A DNA stretch of 64,000 nt from positions 1,054,001 to 1,118,000 of the forward strand of contig NZ_JADOVJ010000001.1 in assembly GCF_015752315.1 (NCBI RefSeq). The letters run 5' to 3'. This document shows, in pieces, positions 8,258-15,879 of the stretch. Numbering within the stretch: position 1 is the first letter of the stretch; each line of letters starts with the position of its first letter. The notes under the pieces are model-generated. The model was not told the origin of the DNA, made no database searches, and saw only the letters and a list, made by a program, of their open reading frames with translations. This stretch comes from Nocardioides luteus (GTDB lineage Bacteria; Actinomycetota; Actinomycetes; Propionibacteriales; Nocardioidaceae). The position numbers and the translations under genes were made by a program.

Positions 8258-10465
8258 TTGGCTCAGGGAGCCGCTACCCGGCGCAACAACCGGTCCGGCC
8301 GTTCACGTAGCAACGGCAACGCCGGCAAGTCCGGGCAGAACGGTCGCCGCAAGGGCGTCCACAAGGACAACGAGGGCATCATCCCGGTGCTCGCTCAGGT
8401 CGTCCGCGAGGTCGAGTCGGCGGTTCAGCGCCGCTCGGCGATGCCCGACGTACGGACCAAGTTCCAGGTCGTCGCGCTGCTCGCCCGAGACGAGCGCCAC
8501 CGCGTGCTCGAGGACGAGACCCTCAACGAGGGCCGTCGCGCCGAGCAGCTCAAGCGTCTGGACGGGATCGCCACGATCCTGGCCAAGACCGCGACCATGG
8601 ACTCGCGTCTGTTCGAGCTCCTCGCCGAGGACGCCGAGATCTCCGAGGCCGCCGTCGACCTCAAGCACGAGCTGATGGCCCGTGGTGGCGTCGACGTGCC
8701 CGAGGACGAGGAGGAGGACGAGGACGAGACCCCCGCCGTCGTCGTCCCCGACAAGCGCGTGGTCCCGACGAGCGTCATCCAGCGCCAGCTCTCCAACCCC
8801 TTCCTGGCGCCCGACTTCACCAACGCCCGCCCGCCGGTGCACGCCCGCCGGCTCTCCGGCTGGGAGCTCCTCGGGCCGCTGTTCCGCAGCTTCGAGTACG
8901 CCGACTCCGGGCCGTCCTGCATGCCGCTGCCCGACCCGCCCGCCTACGGCCCCGGCCACGTCGACGCGCCCGGCACCCGCGAGCTCATGCACCACCAGGC
9001 GCAGCTCGTCGCCTCGGCGGCCGAGGGACACCGCTCCTACCTGCTGGCCGACGAGCCCGGCCTCGGCAAGACCGCCCAGGCGCTGCTCGCCGCCGAGGCG
9101 GCCAACGCCTACCCGCTGCTGGTGGTCGTGCCCAACGTCGTCAAGGCCAACTGGGCCCGCGAGGTCAGCCTCTGGACGCCGTCCAAGAAGGCGACCGTCG
9201 TGCACGGCAACGGTGAGGACATCGACGGCTTCGCCGACATCATCGTGGTCAACTACGAGATCCTCGACCGCCACGTCGGCTGGCTCGGCGAGTTCGGCTT
9301 CAAGGGCATGGTCGTCGACGAGGCCCACTTCATCAAGAACAAGTCCTCCCAGCGTTCCCAGCACGTGCTGGCCCTCTCGGAGAAGATCCGGCAGCGTACG
9401 GCCAACCCGCTGCTGATGGCCCTGACCGGGACCCCGCTGATCAACGACATCGAGGACTTCCGGGCGATCTGGCAGTTCCTCGGCTGGATCGACGACGTCA
9501 AGCCGCTCAACGGGCTGCTCGAGGGGCTCGAGGAGACCGGGCTGACCCCGCAGGACAACAGCTTCTACGGCGCCGCTCGCCGTGTCGTCGTCAACCAGGG
9601 CATCGTGCGCCGCCGCAAGATCGACGTCGCCAGCGACATCCCGGCGCGGCGCGTGGCCGACCTCCCGGTCGAGCTCGACGACGCCGAGGGCCGCTCGATC
9701 CGGGCCGCCGAGGCCGAGCTGGCCAAGCGGATGATGCAGCGCTACGACACCGCGATCGAGACCCGGGTGACCGGCGCCAAGCCGGCTCCGGGCGAGCTCG
9801 ACCTCGAGCTGATCCGTCGGGTCGCCACCTGGGAGCGCGAGGACCAGGACGCCTCCACCGGCGAGAACGTCTTCGGCATGATGCGCCGCATCGGCCGGGC
9901 GAAGGCGTCGCTGGCCGCCGACTACGCCGCCCAGCTGGCGCGCAACGTCGGCAAGGTCGTCTTCTTCGCCAAGCACATCGAGGTCATGGACACCGCGCAG
10001 AAGCTCTTCGAGGAGCGCGGCATCCGCTACTCCACGATCCGCGGCGACCAGACCTCGAAGGCGCGCGAGAAGGCCATCGACGAGTTCATGAACGACCCCG
10101 AGGTCGAGATCATCGTCTGCTCGCTGACCGCCGCCGGTGTCGGCGTCAACCTGCAGGCCGCCTCCAACCTGGTCCTGGCCGAGCTCTCCTGGACCGACGC
10201 CGAGCAGACCCAGGCGATCGACCGGGTCCACCGCATCGGCCAGACCGAGCCCGTCACGGCCTGGCGCATCATCGCGAGCCAGACCATCGACACCCGGATC
10301 GCCGAGCTGATCGACTCCAAGGCCGGACTCGCGGCTCGTGCCCTGGACGGCTCCGACGAGGAGGTCACCGACTCCGCCGACGTGCAGCTCGAGGCCCTGG
10401 TCTCGCTGCTCACCGACGCGCTGCGCAAGCGCGAGTCGGGCCGCCGGGGTCGTCGCGCCGCCTGA
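8258..10465 (+). CDS. SNF2-family DEAD/DEAH-box helicase
   Basis: A 735-residue SWI2/SNF2 ATPase. A basic N-terminal tail (about 1-35, Asn/Arg/Gly-rich) and a helical acidic region (about 40-160) precede the motor. Walker A is DEPGLGKT near 263-270, motif II is DEAH near 354, and motif III is LTGTPL near 389. The C-terminal RecA lobe ends with motif VI DRVHRIGQ near 655. Family members translocate on double-stranded DNA to remodel bound proteins or recombination intermediates. I chose the TTG at 8258 because AAGGAGG sits 6 nt upstream; the open frame to 8030 has no such site. The basic N-tail could bind nucleic acid. A terminator hairpin follows. Confidence 0.85.
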   Translation: MAQGAATRRNNRSGRSRSNGNAGKSGQNGRRKGVHKDNEGIIPVLAQVVREVESAVQRRSAMPDVRTKFQVVALLARDERHRVLEDETLNEGRRAEQLKRLDGIATILAKTATMDSRLFELLAEDAEISEAAVDLKHELMARGGVDVPEDEEEDEDETPAVVVPDKRVVPTSVIQRQLSNPFLAPDFTNARPPVHARRLSGWELLGPLFRSFEYADSGPSCMPLPDPPAYGPGHVDAPGTRELMHHQAQLVASAAEGHRSYLLADEPGLGKTAQALLAAEAANAYPLLVVVPNVVKANWAREVSLWTPSKKATVVHGNGEDIDGFADIIVVNYEILDRHVGWLGEFGFKGMVVDEAHFIKNKSSQRSQHVLALSEKIRQRTANPLLMALTGTPLINDIEDFRAIWQFLGWIDDVKPLNGLLEGLEETGLTPQDNSFYGAARRVVVNQGIVRRRKIDVASDIPARRVADLPVELDDAEGRSIRAAEAELAKRMMQRYDTAIETRVTGAKPAPGELDLELIRRVATWEREDQDASTGENVFGMMRRIGRAKASLAADYAAQLARNVGKVVFFAKHIEVMDTAQKLFEERGIRYSTIRGDQTSKAREKAIDEFMNDPEVEIIVCSLTAAGVGVNLQAASNLVLAELSWTDAEQTQAIDRVHRIGQTEPVTAWRIIASQTIDTRIAELIDSKAGLAARALDGSDEEVTDSADVQLEALVSLLTDALRKRESGRRGRRAA

Positions 10466-10488
10466 CCCGGTCTCCGGGACTCGATCCG

Positions 10489-10522
10489 GGCCCCATCTCA
10501 GGGAGAATCCTGAGGTGGGGCC
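10489..10522 (+). terminator. rho-independent-type hairpin after helicase
   Basis: GGCCCCATCTCAGG (10489-10502) pairs fully in RNA, with one U-G, to CCTGAGGTGGGGCC (10509-10522) around a 6-nt loop. This is the typical high-GC actinobacterial terminator without a long U-tract. Confidence 0.7.
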
Positions 10523-10549
10523 TGGGTGCTGCGGCGTACGCTTGCTCAC

Positions 10550-10690
10550 ATGTTCTGGATCATTCTCCTCCTCGTCGCGGCGGCCGTCGGTGGCTACGTT
10601 TTCCGGGTGCCGATCGTCGCCAAGCTGACCGGGCAGCCACGCAGCCGCATCGAGCGGCACATCGGGCCGAAGGCCAAGCGCCTTCCCTGA
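10550..10690 (+). CDS. small single-pass membrane protein
   Basis: A 46-residue open frame starting at ATG 10550. It has one N-terminal transmembrane helix (about residues 2-19, FWIILLLVAAAVGGYVF) and a basic tail (RSRIERHIGPKAKRLP), so the C-terminus should be cytoplasmic. I do not recognise a family. It lies between the helicase terminator and the sigma-R promoter of thioredoxin, so it is probably its own transcript. No strong ribosome site is seen, and the start may be leaderless. Confidence 0.55.
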   Translation: MFWIILLLVAAAVGGYVFRVPIVAKLTGQPRSRIERHIGPKAKRLP

Positions 10691-10709
10691 TCCCGCGGGC
10701 AGGCGCCCC

Positions 10710-10736
10710 GGGAATCCTCAGCGACACCCGTGCGTT
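10710..10736 (+). promoter_or_regulatory. sigma-R-type promoter of thioredoxin gene
   Basis: GGGAAT (10710-10715) is followed after exactly 18 nt by GTT (10734-10736). This is the GGAAT-N18-GTT consensus known for sigma-R of Streptomyces and SigH of mycobacteria. The sigR homologue is in this window at 48259. Thioredoxin is a classical member of that regulon. Confidence 0.75.
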
Positions 10737-10796
10737 GAGGCGTACGTGTCCGCCGATCCGGCGCGCACACGAATTCAGACCGGAAGTGAGAGCCCC

Positions 10797-11165
10797 ATGC
10801 CCACCGTCGAGCTCGGCGCAGAGAACTTCGAGAGCACCGTCACCGACAACGAGATCGTTCTCGTCGACTTCTGGGCGTCCTGGTGCGGCCCGTGCCGCCA
10901 GTTCAGCCCGATCTACGACGCCGCCTCCGAGGAGCACCCGGAGATCGTCTTCGGCAAGGTCGACACCGAGGCCGAGCAGGCGCTCGCCGGTGCCGCCAAC
11001 ATCACCTCGATCCCGACGCTGATGGCCTTCAAGAAGGGCAACCTCGTCTTCTCCCAGCCCGGTGCGCTGCCCGCGCCCGCGCTCAAGCAGGTCATCGACG
11101 CGGTCGTCGACCTCGACATCGACAAGGCGCTGGCCGAGCAGGCCTCGAAGGAGTCCGGCGAGTAA
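10797..11165 (+). CDS. trxA: thioredoxin
   Basis: A 122-residue thioredoxin with the active site WCGPC (Cys30 and Cys33), preceded by VDFWAS and followed by the cis-proline segment TSIPTLMAF. It reduces disulfides of cytosolic proteins using thioredoxin reductase, which is not in this window. The ATG at 10797 follows GGAAGTGAGAG. The promoter upstream matches the sigma-R consensus, so disulfide stress sensed through RsrA should induce it. The C-terminal tail (about 105-122) is slightly longer than the minimal fold and charged. Confidence 0.93.
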   Translation: MPTVELGAENFESTVTDNEIVLVDFWASWCGPCRQFSPIYDAASEEHPEIVFGKVDTEAEQALAGAANITSIPTLMAFKKGNLVFSQPGALPAPALKQVIDAVVDLDIDKALAEQASKESGE

Positions 11166-11208
11166 GACTCGTCGTGGCTCCGCGGCCGCCATCAGGTTTG
11201 ATAGCGCT

Positions 11209-11508
11209 GTGACCGAACCCGATAGCGCCGCCCACGAAGAGCTCCTCCGTCTGCGCGGCAGCATCGACAACCTCGACGCCGCCCTCGTCCACCTTCTCGC
11301 CGAGCGCTTCAAGTGCACCGAGCAGGTGGGCCGGCTGAAGGCGCGCGCGGGGTTTCCTCCTGCCGACCCCAACCGCGAGGCGATCCAGATCGAGCGGCTC
11401 CGCCGCCTCTCCGACGACGCCGGCCTCGACCCGGAGTTCGCCGAGAAGATCCTCAACGTGATCATCGCCGAGGTGATCCGCAACCACCGGCAGTTCCTGG
11501 AGAGCTGA
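11209..11508 (+). CDS. chorismate mutase, AroQ type
   Basis: A 99-residue all-helical chorismate mutase of the AroQ class, converting chorismate to prephenate for Phe and Tyr synthesis. The first helix carries LLRLRGSIDNLDAALVHLLAER with the substrate-binding arginine. VGRLKA supplies the central lysine, and the C-terminal helix carries the late polar residues (IIAEVIRNHRQF). Length fits a stand-alone monofunctional enzyme. The GTG at 11209 has a TTTGAT hexamer at -12 to -7, which suggests a leaderless message. It sits 43 nt after the thioredoxin gene. Confidence 0.82.
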   Translation: MTEPDSAAHEELLRLRGSIDNLDAALVHLLAERFKCTEQVGRLKARAGFPPADPNREAIQIERLRRLSDDAGLDPEFAEKILNVIIAEVIRNHRQFLES

Positions 11509-11546
11509 CGCCACCGGACTACCCCGGAAGTCTCAGCCCAGGCAGG

Positions 11547-12797
11547 TCAGTCGAGCACCCGGGCCAGCCAGGCGTTCCAGAACCGGCGGTCCGGGTCGAA
11601 GCGGCGAACCAGGTCCTTGAAGTCGTCCCAGCGCGGGAAACCGGCGCCGGGCTCCGAGGTGGCGAAGAGCTTGCCCCAGTGGGGCCGCGTTCCGGCCGGG
11701 AGCCGCTGCTCCAGCTCGGGCAGGAGCTCGCCCACGCCGACCGGGTCGGCGTTCCAGGTGAAGTGCAGCGCCAGCACGTCGGTGCCGTAGGCGGGGGAGA
11801 GCCACAGGTCGTCGGCCGCGACCGCGCGGATCTCGCCGACCTGCAGCAGCGGCCGGACCCGGTCGGCGAGCGACCGGACGGCGTCGACGGCTTCCTGGGC
11901 GCGGTCGAGAGGCACCAGGTATTCGCTCTGCAGCTCCGCGCCGACGCTGGGCTGGAAGTCGAGCCGGAAGTGGGGCAGCCGCTCGTGCCACGGTCCCGGC
12001 ACCCCGAGCTGCTCGGTGCACGGGGCCGGGTCGAGACCGGGGATGACATGGCGAGGCTGGGCCGCGAGGACCGTCCCGGGGATCTCCGGAGTCGTCGAGC
12101 GCGACTTCACCCAGACCCGGCCGACAGAGCCGTCCGGCTCGTCCTCCCAACGCGTGAAGATCGAGACCGAGTAGGCCGCCCCGAGGATCTCGGTGAGATG
12201 TTCTCGCAGGTCAACGTAGGTGAGGCCGTCGTGGACCGTCTGCCTGATCTGGTAGGTCGGCGAGGTCGCCAGCTCGAGATGAGTCACGACTCCCAGGGCG
12301 CCGATGCCCACCACGGCTCCCGCGAAGTCGGGGGACCCGGCCTCCACGCGCACCAGCTCGCCCCGGCCGTCGACGATCTCCAGCGCGGTCACGGACGTGG
12401 CCAGCGACCCGTTGCCGATCCCGGAGCCGTGGGTGCCCGTCGCGACCGCTCCGGCCACGGAGATGTGGGGGAGCGAGGCGAGGTTGGGCAGCGCCCGGCC
12501 GCGCTCCTCGAGCCAGGCGGCGAGCTCGCCGTAGCGCATCCCGCCGGGCACCCGGACGACCTCCCCGGCCAGGCTCGGCGAGGACTCCAGGGCGTCGAGC
12601 GAGACCAGCACTCCCGAGGTGTCCGCCAGATCGGTGAAGGAGTGCCGAGAGCCCAGCGCCCGCAGTCGTGGCTCGCGCAGCACGAGGTCGCGTACGTCCT
12701 CCACGGAACGTGGTCGCACGAGCGCGCGGGCGGTGTAGTCATAGCTGCGGGCCCACGTCGATCCGGGAGCTTCGCGGGCAGGGGTCTCGGTGCGCAT
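11547..12797 (-). CDS. alditol (xylitol/sorbitol) oxidase, FAD-linked
   Basis: A 416-residue VAO-fold oxidase closely resembling Streptomyces AldO. The flavin-linking histidine is in RALGSRHSFTDLADT. The polyol-binding Glu and Arg are in VGEIRAVAADDLWLSP, and the catalytic lysine is in PHWGKLF near the end. The enzyme oxidises the terminal hydroxyl of alditols such as xylitol, making the aldose and hydrogen peroxide. I chose the ATG at 12797 (MRTETP), because the 42 residues further upstream lie in the promoter region. It is divergent from the GH10 xylanase gene and shares its LacI-like and CRP-like sites, which suggests joint xylan/xylitol use. Confidence 0.87.
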   Translation of the reverse strand: MRTETPAREAPGSTWARSYDYTARALVRPRSVEDVRDLVLREPRLRALGSRHSFTDLADTSGVLVSLDALESSPSLAGEVVRVPGGMRYGELAAWLEERGRALPNLASLPHISVAGAVATGTHGSGIGNGSLATSVTALEIVDGRGELVRVEAGSPDFAGAVVGIGALGVVTHLELATSPTYQIRQTVHDGLTYVDLREHLTEILGAAYSVSIFTRWEDEPDGSVGRVWVKSRSTTPEIPGTVLAAQPRHVIPGLDPAPCTEQLGVPGPWHERLPHFRLDFQPSVGAELQSEYLVPLDRAQEAVDAVRSLADRVRPLLQVGEIRAVAADDLWLSPAYGTDVLALHFTWNADPVGVGELLPELEQRLPAGTRPHWGKLFATSEPGAGFPRWDDFKDLVRRFDPDRRFWNAWLARVLD

Positions 12798-12845
12798 GAA
12801 TCGGATCGTAGCCGGGTGCGAGCTTCTGCGCGCCTCTTCAGAAAA

Positions 12846-12859
12846 CGTTATCGACAACG
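12846..12859. promoter_or_regulatory. LacI-type operator between alditol oxidase and xylanase
   Basis: CGTTATCGACAACG is a 14-bp palindrome with a single mismatched base pair and a central CG, the classic LacI/GalR operator shape. It lies directly before the TTGACA -35 of the xylanase promoter. The sequence differs from the operators of the pentose cassette, so a different regulator outside the window is expected. Confidence 0.55.
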
Positions 12860-12860
12860 A

Positions 12861-12890
12861 TTGACAACCCCGCTCCACCAAGGCCAGTCT
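12861..12890 (+). promoter_or_regulatory. xylanase promoter
   Basis: A perfect -35 TTGACA (12861-12866) is followed 18 bp later by a weak -10 CAGTCT (12885-12890). A weak -10 beside a CRP-type site is what an activator-dependent promoter often looks like. Confidence 0.4.
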
Positions 12891-12905
12891 GTGATGCCGA
12901 TCACA
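12890..12905. promoter_or_regulatory. perfect CRP-type site upstream of xylanase
   Basis: TGTGATGCCGATCACA matches TGTGA-N6-TCACA at all ten fixed positions. It lies 20 bp upstream of the GTG start and overlaps the -10/start-site area of the promoter above, so CRP could repress here or serve a more distal promoter. No crp gene is in the window. Confidence 0.55.
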
Positions 12906-12924
12906 CTTATTGACTGGAGGCACC

Positions 12925-14070
12925 GTGAAAATTCGCTATCTGGCCGCCGCCGTCGCCGCGACGGTCGCAGTCGCCGGCACCGCGTCATCCACCGCTTACG
13001 CTGAGCCGCGAGGCTTCCAGCCCCCGTCGGACTCGCTCCGCTCCTACGGCTCCCAGATCGGCCTGCGCGTCGGGGTCGCGGTCAACCCCGAGGTGCTGGC
13101 CGACGACGTGCTCGCCGGCATCGCCGCCGACGAGTTCTCCAGCCTCACCCCCGAGAACGAGATGAAGTGGGAGACCGTCGAGCCCACCCGCGGCACCTAC
13201 GACTGGTCGGGTGCCGACGCCGTCGTCGAGTTCGCCGAGGCCCATGGCCAGAAGGTGCGCGGTCACACCCTGCTCTGGCACAACCAGAACCCGGCCTGGC
13301 TGACCGAGGGCGTCGCCAACGGGACGATCAGCGCCGGCGAGCTCCGCGCGATCCTCAAGAAGCACATCACCGACGAGGTCCGCCACTTCCGCGGCAAGGT
13401 CTACCAGTGGGACGTCGCCAACGAGTTCTTCGCCGACTCCTGGAGCCCCGCCCCGCTCCCCAACGGCATGAACGGCGACAACTTCTGGATCAAGCACCTC
13501 GGCACCGGCATCGTCGCCGACGCCTTCCGCTGGGCCCATGCCGCCGACCCCAAGGCCCAGCTGTTCTACAACGACTACAACATCGCCGGTGAGGACGGGA
13601 ACAGCGCCAAGTCGACCGCGGTCTACAACTGGGCCAAGGAGCTGATCGCCCAGGGTGTGCCGATCCACGGGATCGGCAACCAGGGTCACCTCGACACCCA
13701 GTACGGCTTCTCCGGCGAGCGGTTCCGCGCCGACCTGCAGCGCTACGCCGACCTGGGGCTGAAGGTCGCCGTCACCGAGGCCGACGTACGCACCTTCGTC
13801 GACTCCGCCGAGACCCAGGTCCCGACGGACAATCTGGCGCTCTTCGCCCATCCCTACGAGTTCTCGCAGATGCTCCAGGCCTGTCTGGCCGTACGCGCCT
13901 GCACCTCGTTCACGGTCTGGGGCATCGACGACACCCACTCGTGGGTACCGGGCTGGTTCGAAGGACAGGGCTACGCGCTGCTCTGGGACGTGAACAAGCA
14001 GCCCAAGGTGGCGTACACCACGCTGAAGCAGGACCTGCGGCTGGCTCTGGGGGCGCCCCGTCGCCGCTGA
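12925..14070 (+). CDS. secreted GH10 endo-1,4-beta-xylanase
   Basis: A 381-residue glycoside hydrolase family 10 catalytic domain with a Sec signal peptide (about residues 1-26, cut after AYA). The acid/base is Glu167 in WDVANE and the nucleophile is Glu285 in VTEADV. The substrate-binding segments LTPENEMKWE, GHTLLWHNQNP and the late WGIDDTHSW are intact. It cleaves xylan backbones outside the cell. There is no carbohydrate-binding module. GTG 12925 follows GGAGG by 4 nt. The upstream region carries a LacI-type operator, a TTGACA promoter and a CRP-type palindrome. Confidence 0.93.
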   Translation: MKIRYLAAAVAATVAVAGTASSTAYAEPRGFQPPSDSLRSYGSQIGLRVGVAVNPEVLADDVLAGIAADEFSSLTPENEMKWETVEPTRGTYDWSGADAVVEFAEAHGQKVRGHTLLWHNQNPAWLTEGVANGTISAGELRAILKKHITDEVRHFRGKVYQWDVANEFFADSWSPAPLPNGMNGDNFWIKHLGTGIVADAFRWAHAADPKAQLFYNDYNIAGEDGNSAKSTAVYNWAKELIAQGVPIHGIGNQGHLDTQYGFSGERFRADLQRYADLGLKVAVTEADVRTFVDSAETQVPTDNLALFAHPYEFSQMLQACLAVRACTSFTVWGIDDTHSWVPGWFEGQGYALLWDVNKQPKVAYTTLKQDLRLALGAPRRR

Positions 14071-14159
14071 GGCAGCCGAGCCACAGCTGGTCGTGGCGAC
14101 TCCCGCCCGCCGGTGGTCTACTGGAGACCGAGCACATCGATCGATCTGAGCGAGGGTAG

Positions 14160-14348
14160 ATGAGCGAGTACGCAGCAGAAGCAGACCTCGAGGAGCAGGC
14201 GACCGACGTCGTGAAGACCACCGTCGACGACGAGGCGCCGCTGGACGCCGAGGAGACCGCCACCTCGGCGCCGGACGACGTCGACGAGGCCGACTACGCC
14301 GAGCAGAAGCTCGACGCGGGCGGCCCCGACGACGACTACGACTACTGA
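14160..14348 (+). CDS. small acidic protein of unknown function
   Basis: A 62-residue, strongly acidic open frame with many Asp and Glu, few hydrophobic positions and a DDDYDY C-terminus. It is predicted to be disordered and soluble. ATG 14160 follows GCGAGGGTAG, a plausible ribosome site. I recognise no family. It lies between the xylanase gene and the convergent semialdehyde dehydrogenase gene with no obvious functional link. Confidence 0.55.
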   Translation: MSEYAAEADLEEQATDVVKTTVDDEAPLDAEETATSAPDDVDEADYAEQKLDAGGPDDDYDY

Positions 14349-14360
14349 CCGGGTAGGCGG

Positions 14361-15860
14361 CTAGGAGTTCTGCGGGAACCCGAGGTTGATCCCGCCGTGC
14401 GAGGGGTCGAGCCACCGGGTGGTGACGGCCTTCTCGCGGGTGAAGAAGTCCAGCCCGGCGGGACCGTAGGCCTTCGCATCGCCGAACAGCGACGCCTTCC
14501 AGCCGCCGAAGGAGTGGTAGGCGACCGGCACGGGGATCGGCACGTTCACACCGACCATGCCGACCTGCACCTCACGCTGGAACCGGCGCGCAGCGCCGCC
14601 GTCGTTGGTGAAGATCGCGGTGCCGTTGCCGAACTGGCCCGAGTTGATCAGCTCCAGGCCCTCCTCGTAGCCGGAGACGCGGACGACCGAGAGCACCGGG
14701 CCGAAGATCTCCTCGGTGTAGACGGTCGAGGTGGTCGGCACCCGGTCGACCAACGTCGGCCCGACCCAGAACCCGTTGGGGTCGCCGTCCACGTCGATCC
14801 CGCGGCCGTCGACGACGACCTCGGCGCCGTCGGCGGCCGCCACGTCGACATAGCTCGCCACCTTGTCGCGGTGAGCCCCGGTGATCAGCGGGCCCATGTC
14901 GGTGCCGCGGGTGCCGTCGCCGGTCTTGAGCGTGGCCATCCGGGAGGTGATCTTCGAGATCAGGCTGTCGGCCACCGAGTCGACCGCGAGCACCACCGAG
15001 ATCGCCATGCAGCGCTCACCGGCCGATCCGAAGCCCGCGTTGACCGCCGAGTCGGCGACCAGGTCGAGGTCGGCGTCGGGCAGGACGAGCATGTGGTTCT
15101 TCGCACCGCCGAGCGCTTGGACGCGCTTGCCGGCGGCGGTGCCGCGCTCGTAGACGTAGCGGGCGATCGGGGTGGAGCCGACGAAGGAGATCGAGGCGAC
15201 GTCGGGGTTGTCGAGGAGCGCGTCGACCGCCTCCTTGTCACCGTGGACGACGTTGTAGACGCCGTCGGGCAACCCCGCCTCGGCCCACAGCTCCGCGATC
15301 CAGTTCGACGCGGTCGGGTCCTTCTCCGACGGCTTGATCACCACCGTGTTGCCGGCCGCGATCGCGATCGGGAAGAACCACATCGGCACCATCGCCGGGA
15401 AGTTGAACGGGCTGATGATGCCCACGACCCCGAGCGGCTGCTTCAGGGTGGTCACGTCGACCCCGGTGGAGACCTGCTCGGAGACGGTGCCCTTGAGCAG
15501 GTGGGAGAGCCCGCAGGCGAACTCGACGACCTCGAGCCCGCGGGCGATCTCGCCGGCGGCGTCCGAGAGCACCTTGCCGTGCTCGGCGGTCAGGATCTCG
15601 GCGAGCTCGCCCTTGCGGGCGTTGAGCAGCTCGCGGAACTTGAAGAGCACGGCCGTACGCCGCGTCAGCGAGGTCTCGCTCCACTCGTCGTAGGCCTTCT
15701 TCGCCGCGGTGACGGCGGTGTCGACGTCGGCGGCCGAGGCGAAGCGTACGTGCTTCTGGACGGTGCCCAACGCGGGGTTGTAGACGTCGCCGAGACGGGT
15801 GCCGGTGCCGGGGTTGGTGGCCCCGCCGATCCAGTGGTCGAGGATGGGGAGATCGGTCAT
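14361..15860 (-). CDS. mmsA: CoA-acylating (methyl)malonate-semialdehyde dehydrogenase
   Basis: A 499-residue aldehyde dehydrogenase of the MmsA/IolA class. The nucleophile is Cys284 in GERCMAIS. The position of the usual general-base Glu reads ALGGAKNH, the known mark of the CoA-acylating branch. It turns malonate semialdehyde into acetyl-CoA, or methylmalonate semialdehyde into propionyl-CoA, with release of CO2 and NADH. It follows the aminotransferase gene by 19 nt on the same strand. Together they finish beta-alanine and 3-aminoisobutyrate breakdown from the upstream pyrimidine genes. Confidence 0.88.
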   Translation of the reverse strand: MTDLPILDHWIGGATNPGTGTRLGDVYNPALGTVQKHVRFASAADVDTAVTAAKKAYDEWSETSLTRRTAVLFKFRELLNARKGELAEILTAEHGKVLSDAAGEIARGLEVVEFACGLSHLLKGTVSEQVSTGVDVTTLKQPLGVVGIISPFNFPAMVPMWFFPIAIAAGNTVVIKPSEKDPTASNWIAELWAEAGLPDGVYNVVHGDKEAVDALLDNPDVASISFVGSTPIARYVYERGTAAGKRVQALGGAKNHMLVLPDADLDLVADSAVNAGFGSAGERCMAISVVLAVDSVADSLISKITSRMATLKTGDGTRGTDMGPLITGAHRDKVASYVDVAAADGAEVVVDGRGIDVDGDPNGFWVGPTLVDRVPTTSTVYTEEIFGPVLSVVRVSGYEEGLELINSGQFGNGTAIFTNDGGAARRFQREVQVGMVGVNVPIPVPVAYHSFGGWKASLFGDAKAYGPAGLDFFTREKAVTTRWLDPSHGGINLGFPQNS

Positions 15861-15879
15861 TTCATGCGTCCTTTGAGTG

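Noticed and set aside
11547..12923. 42-residue N-terminal extension of alditol oxidase
   Set aside because: It would translate the LacI operator and xylanase promoter region; the family start aligns with ATG 12797.
14160..14348. Resemblance of the 62-residue acidic protein to Pup (prokaryotic ubiquitin-like protein)
   Set aside because: Size and acidity fit, but the C-terminus lacks the GGQ/GGE end and no proteasome genes are nearby.
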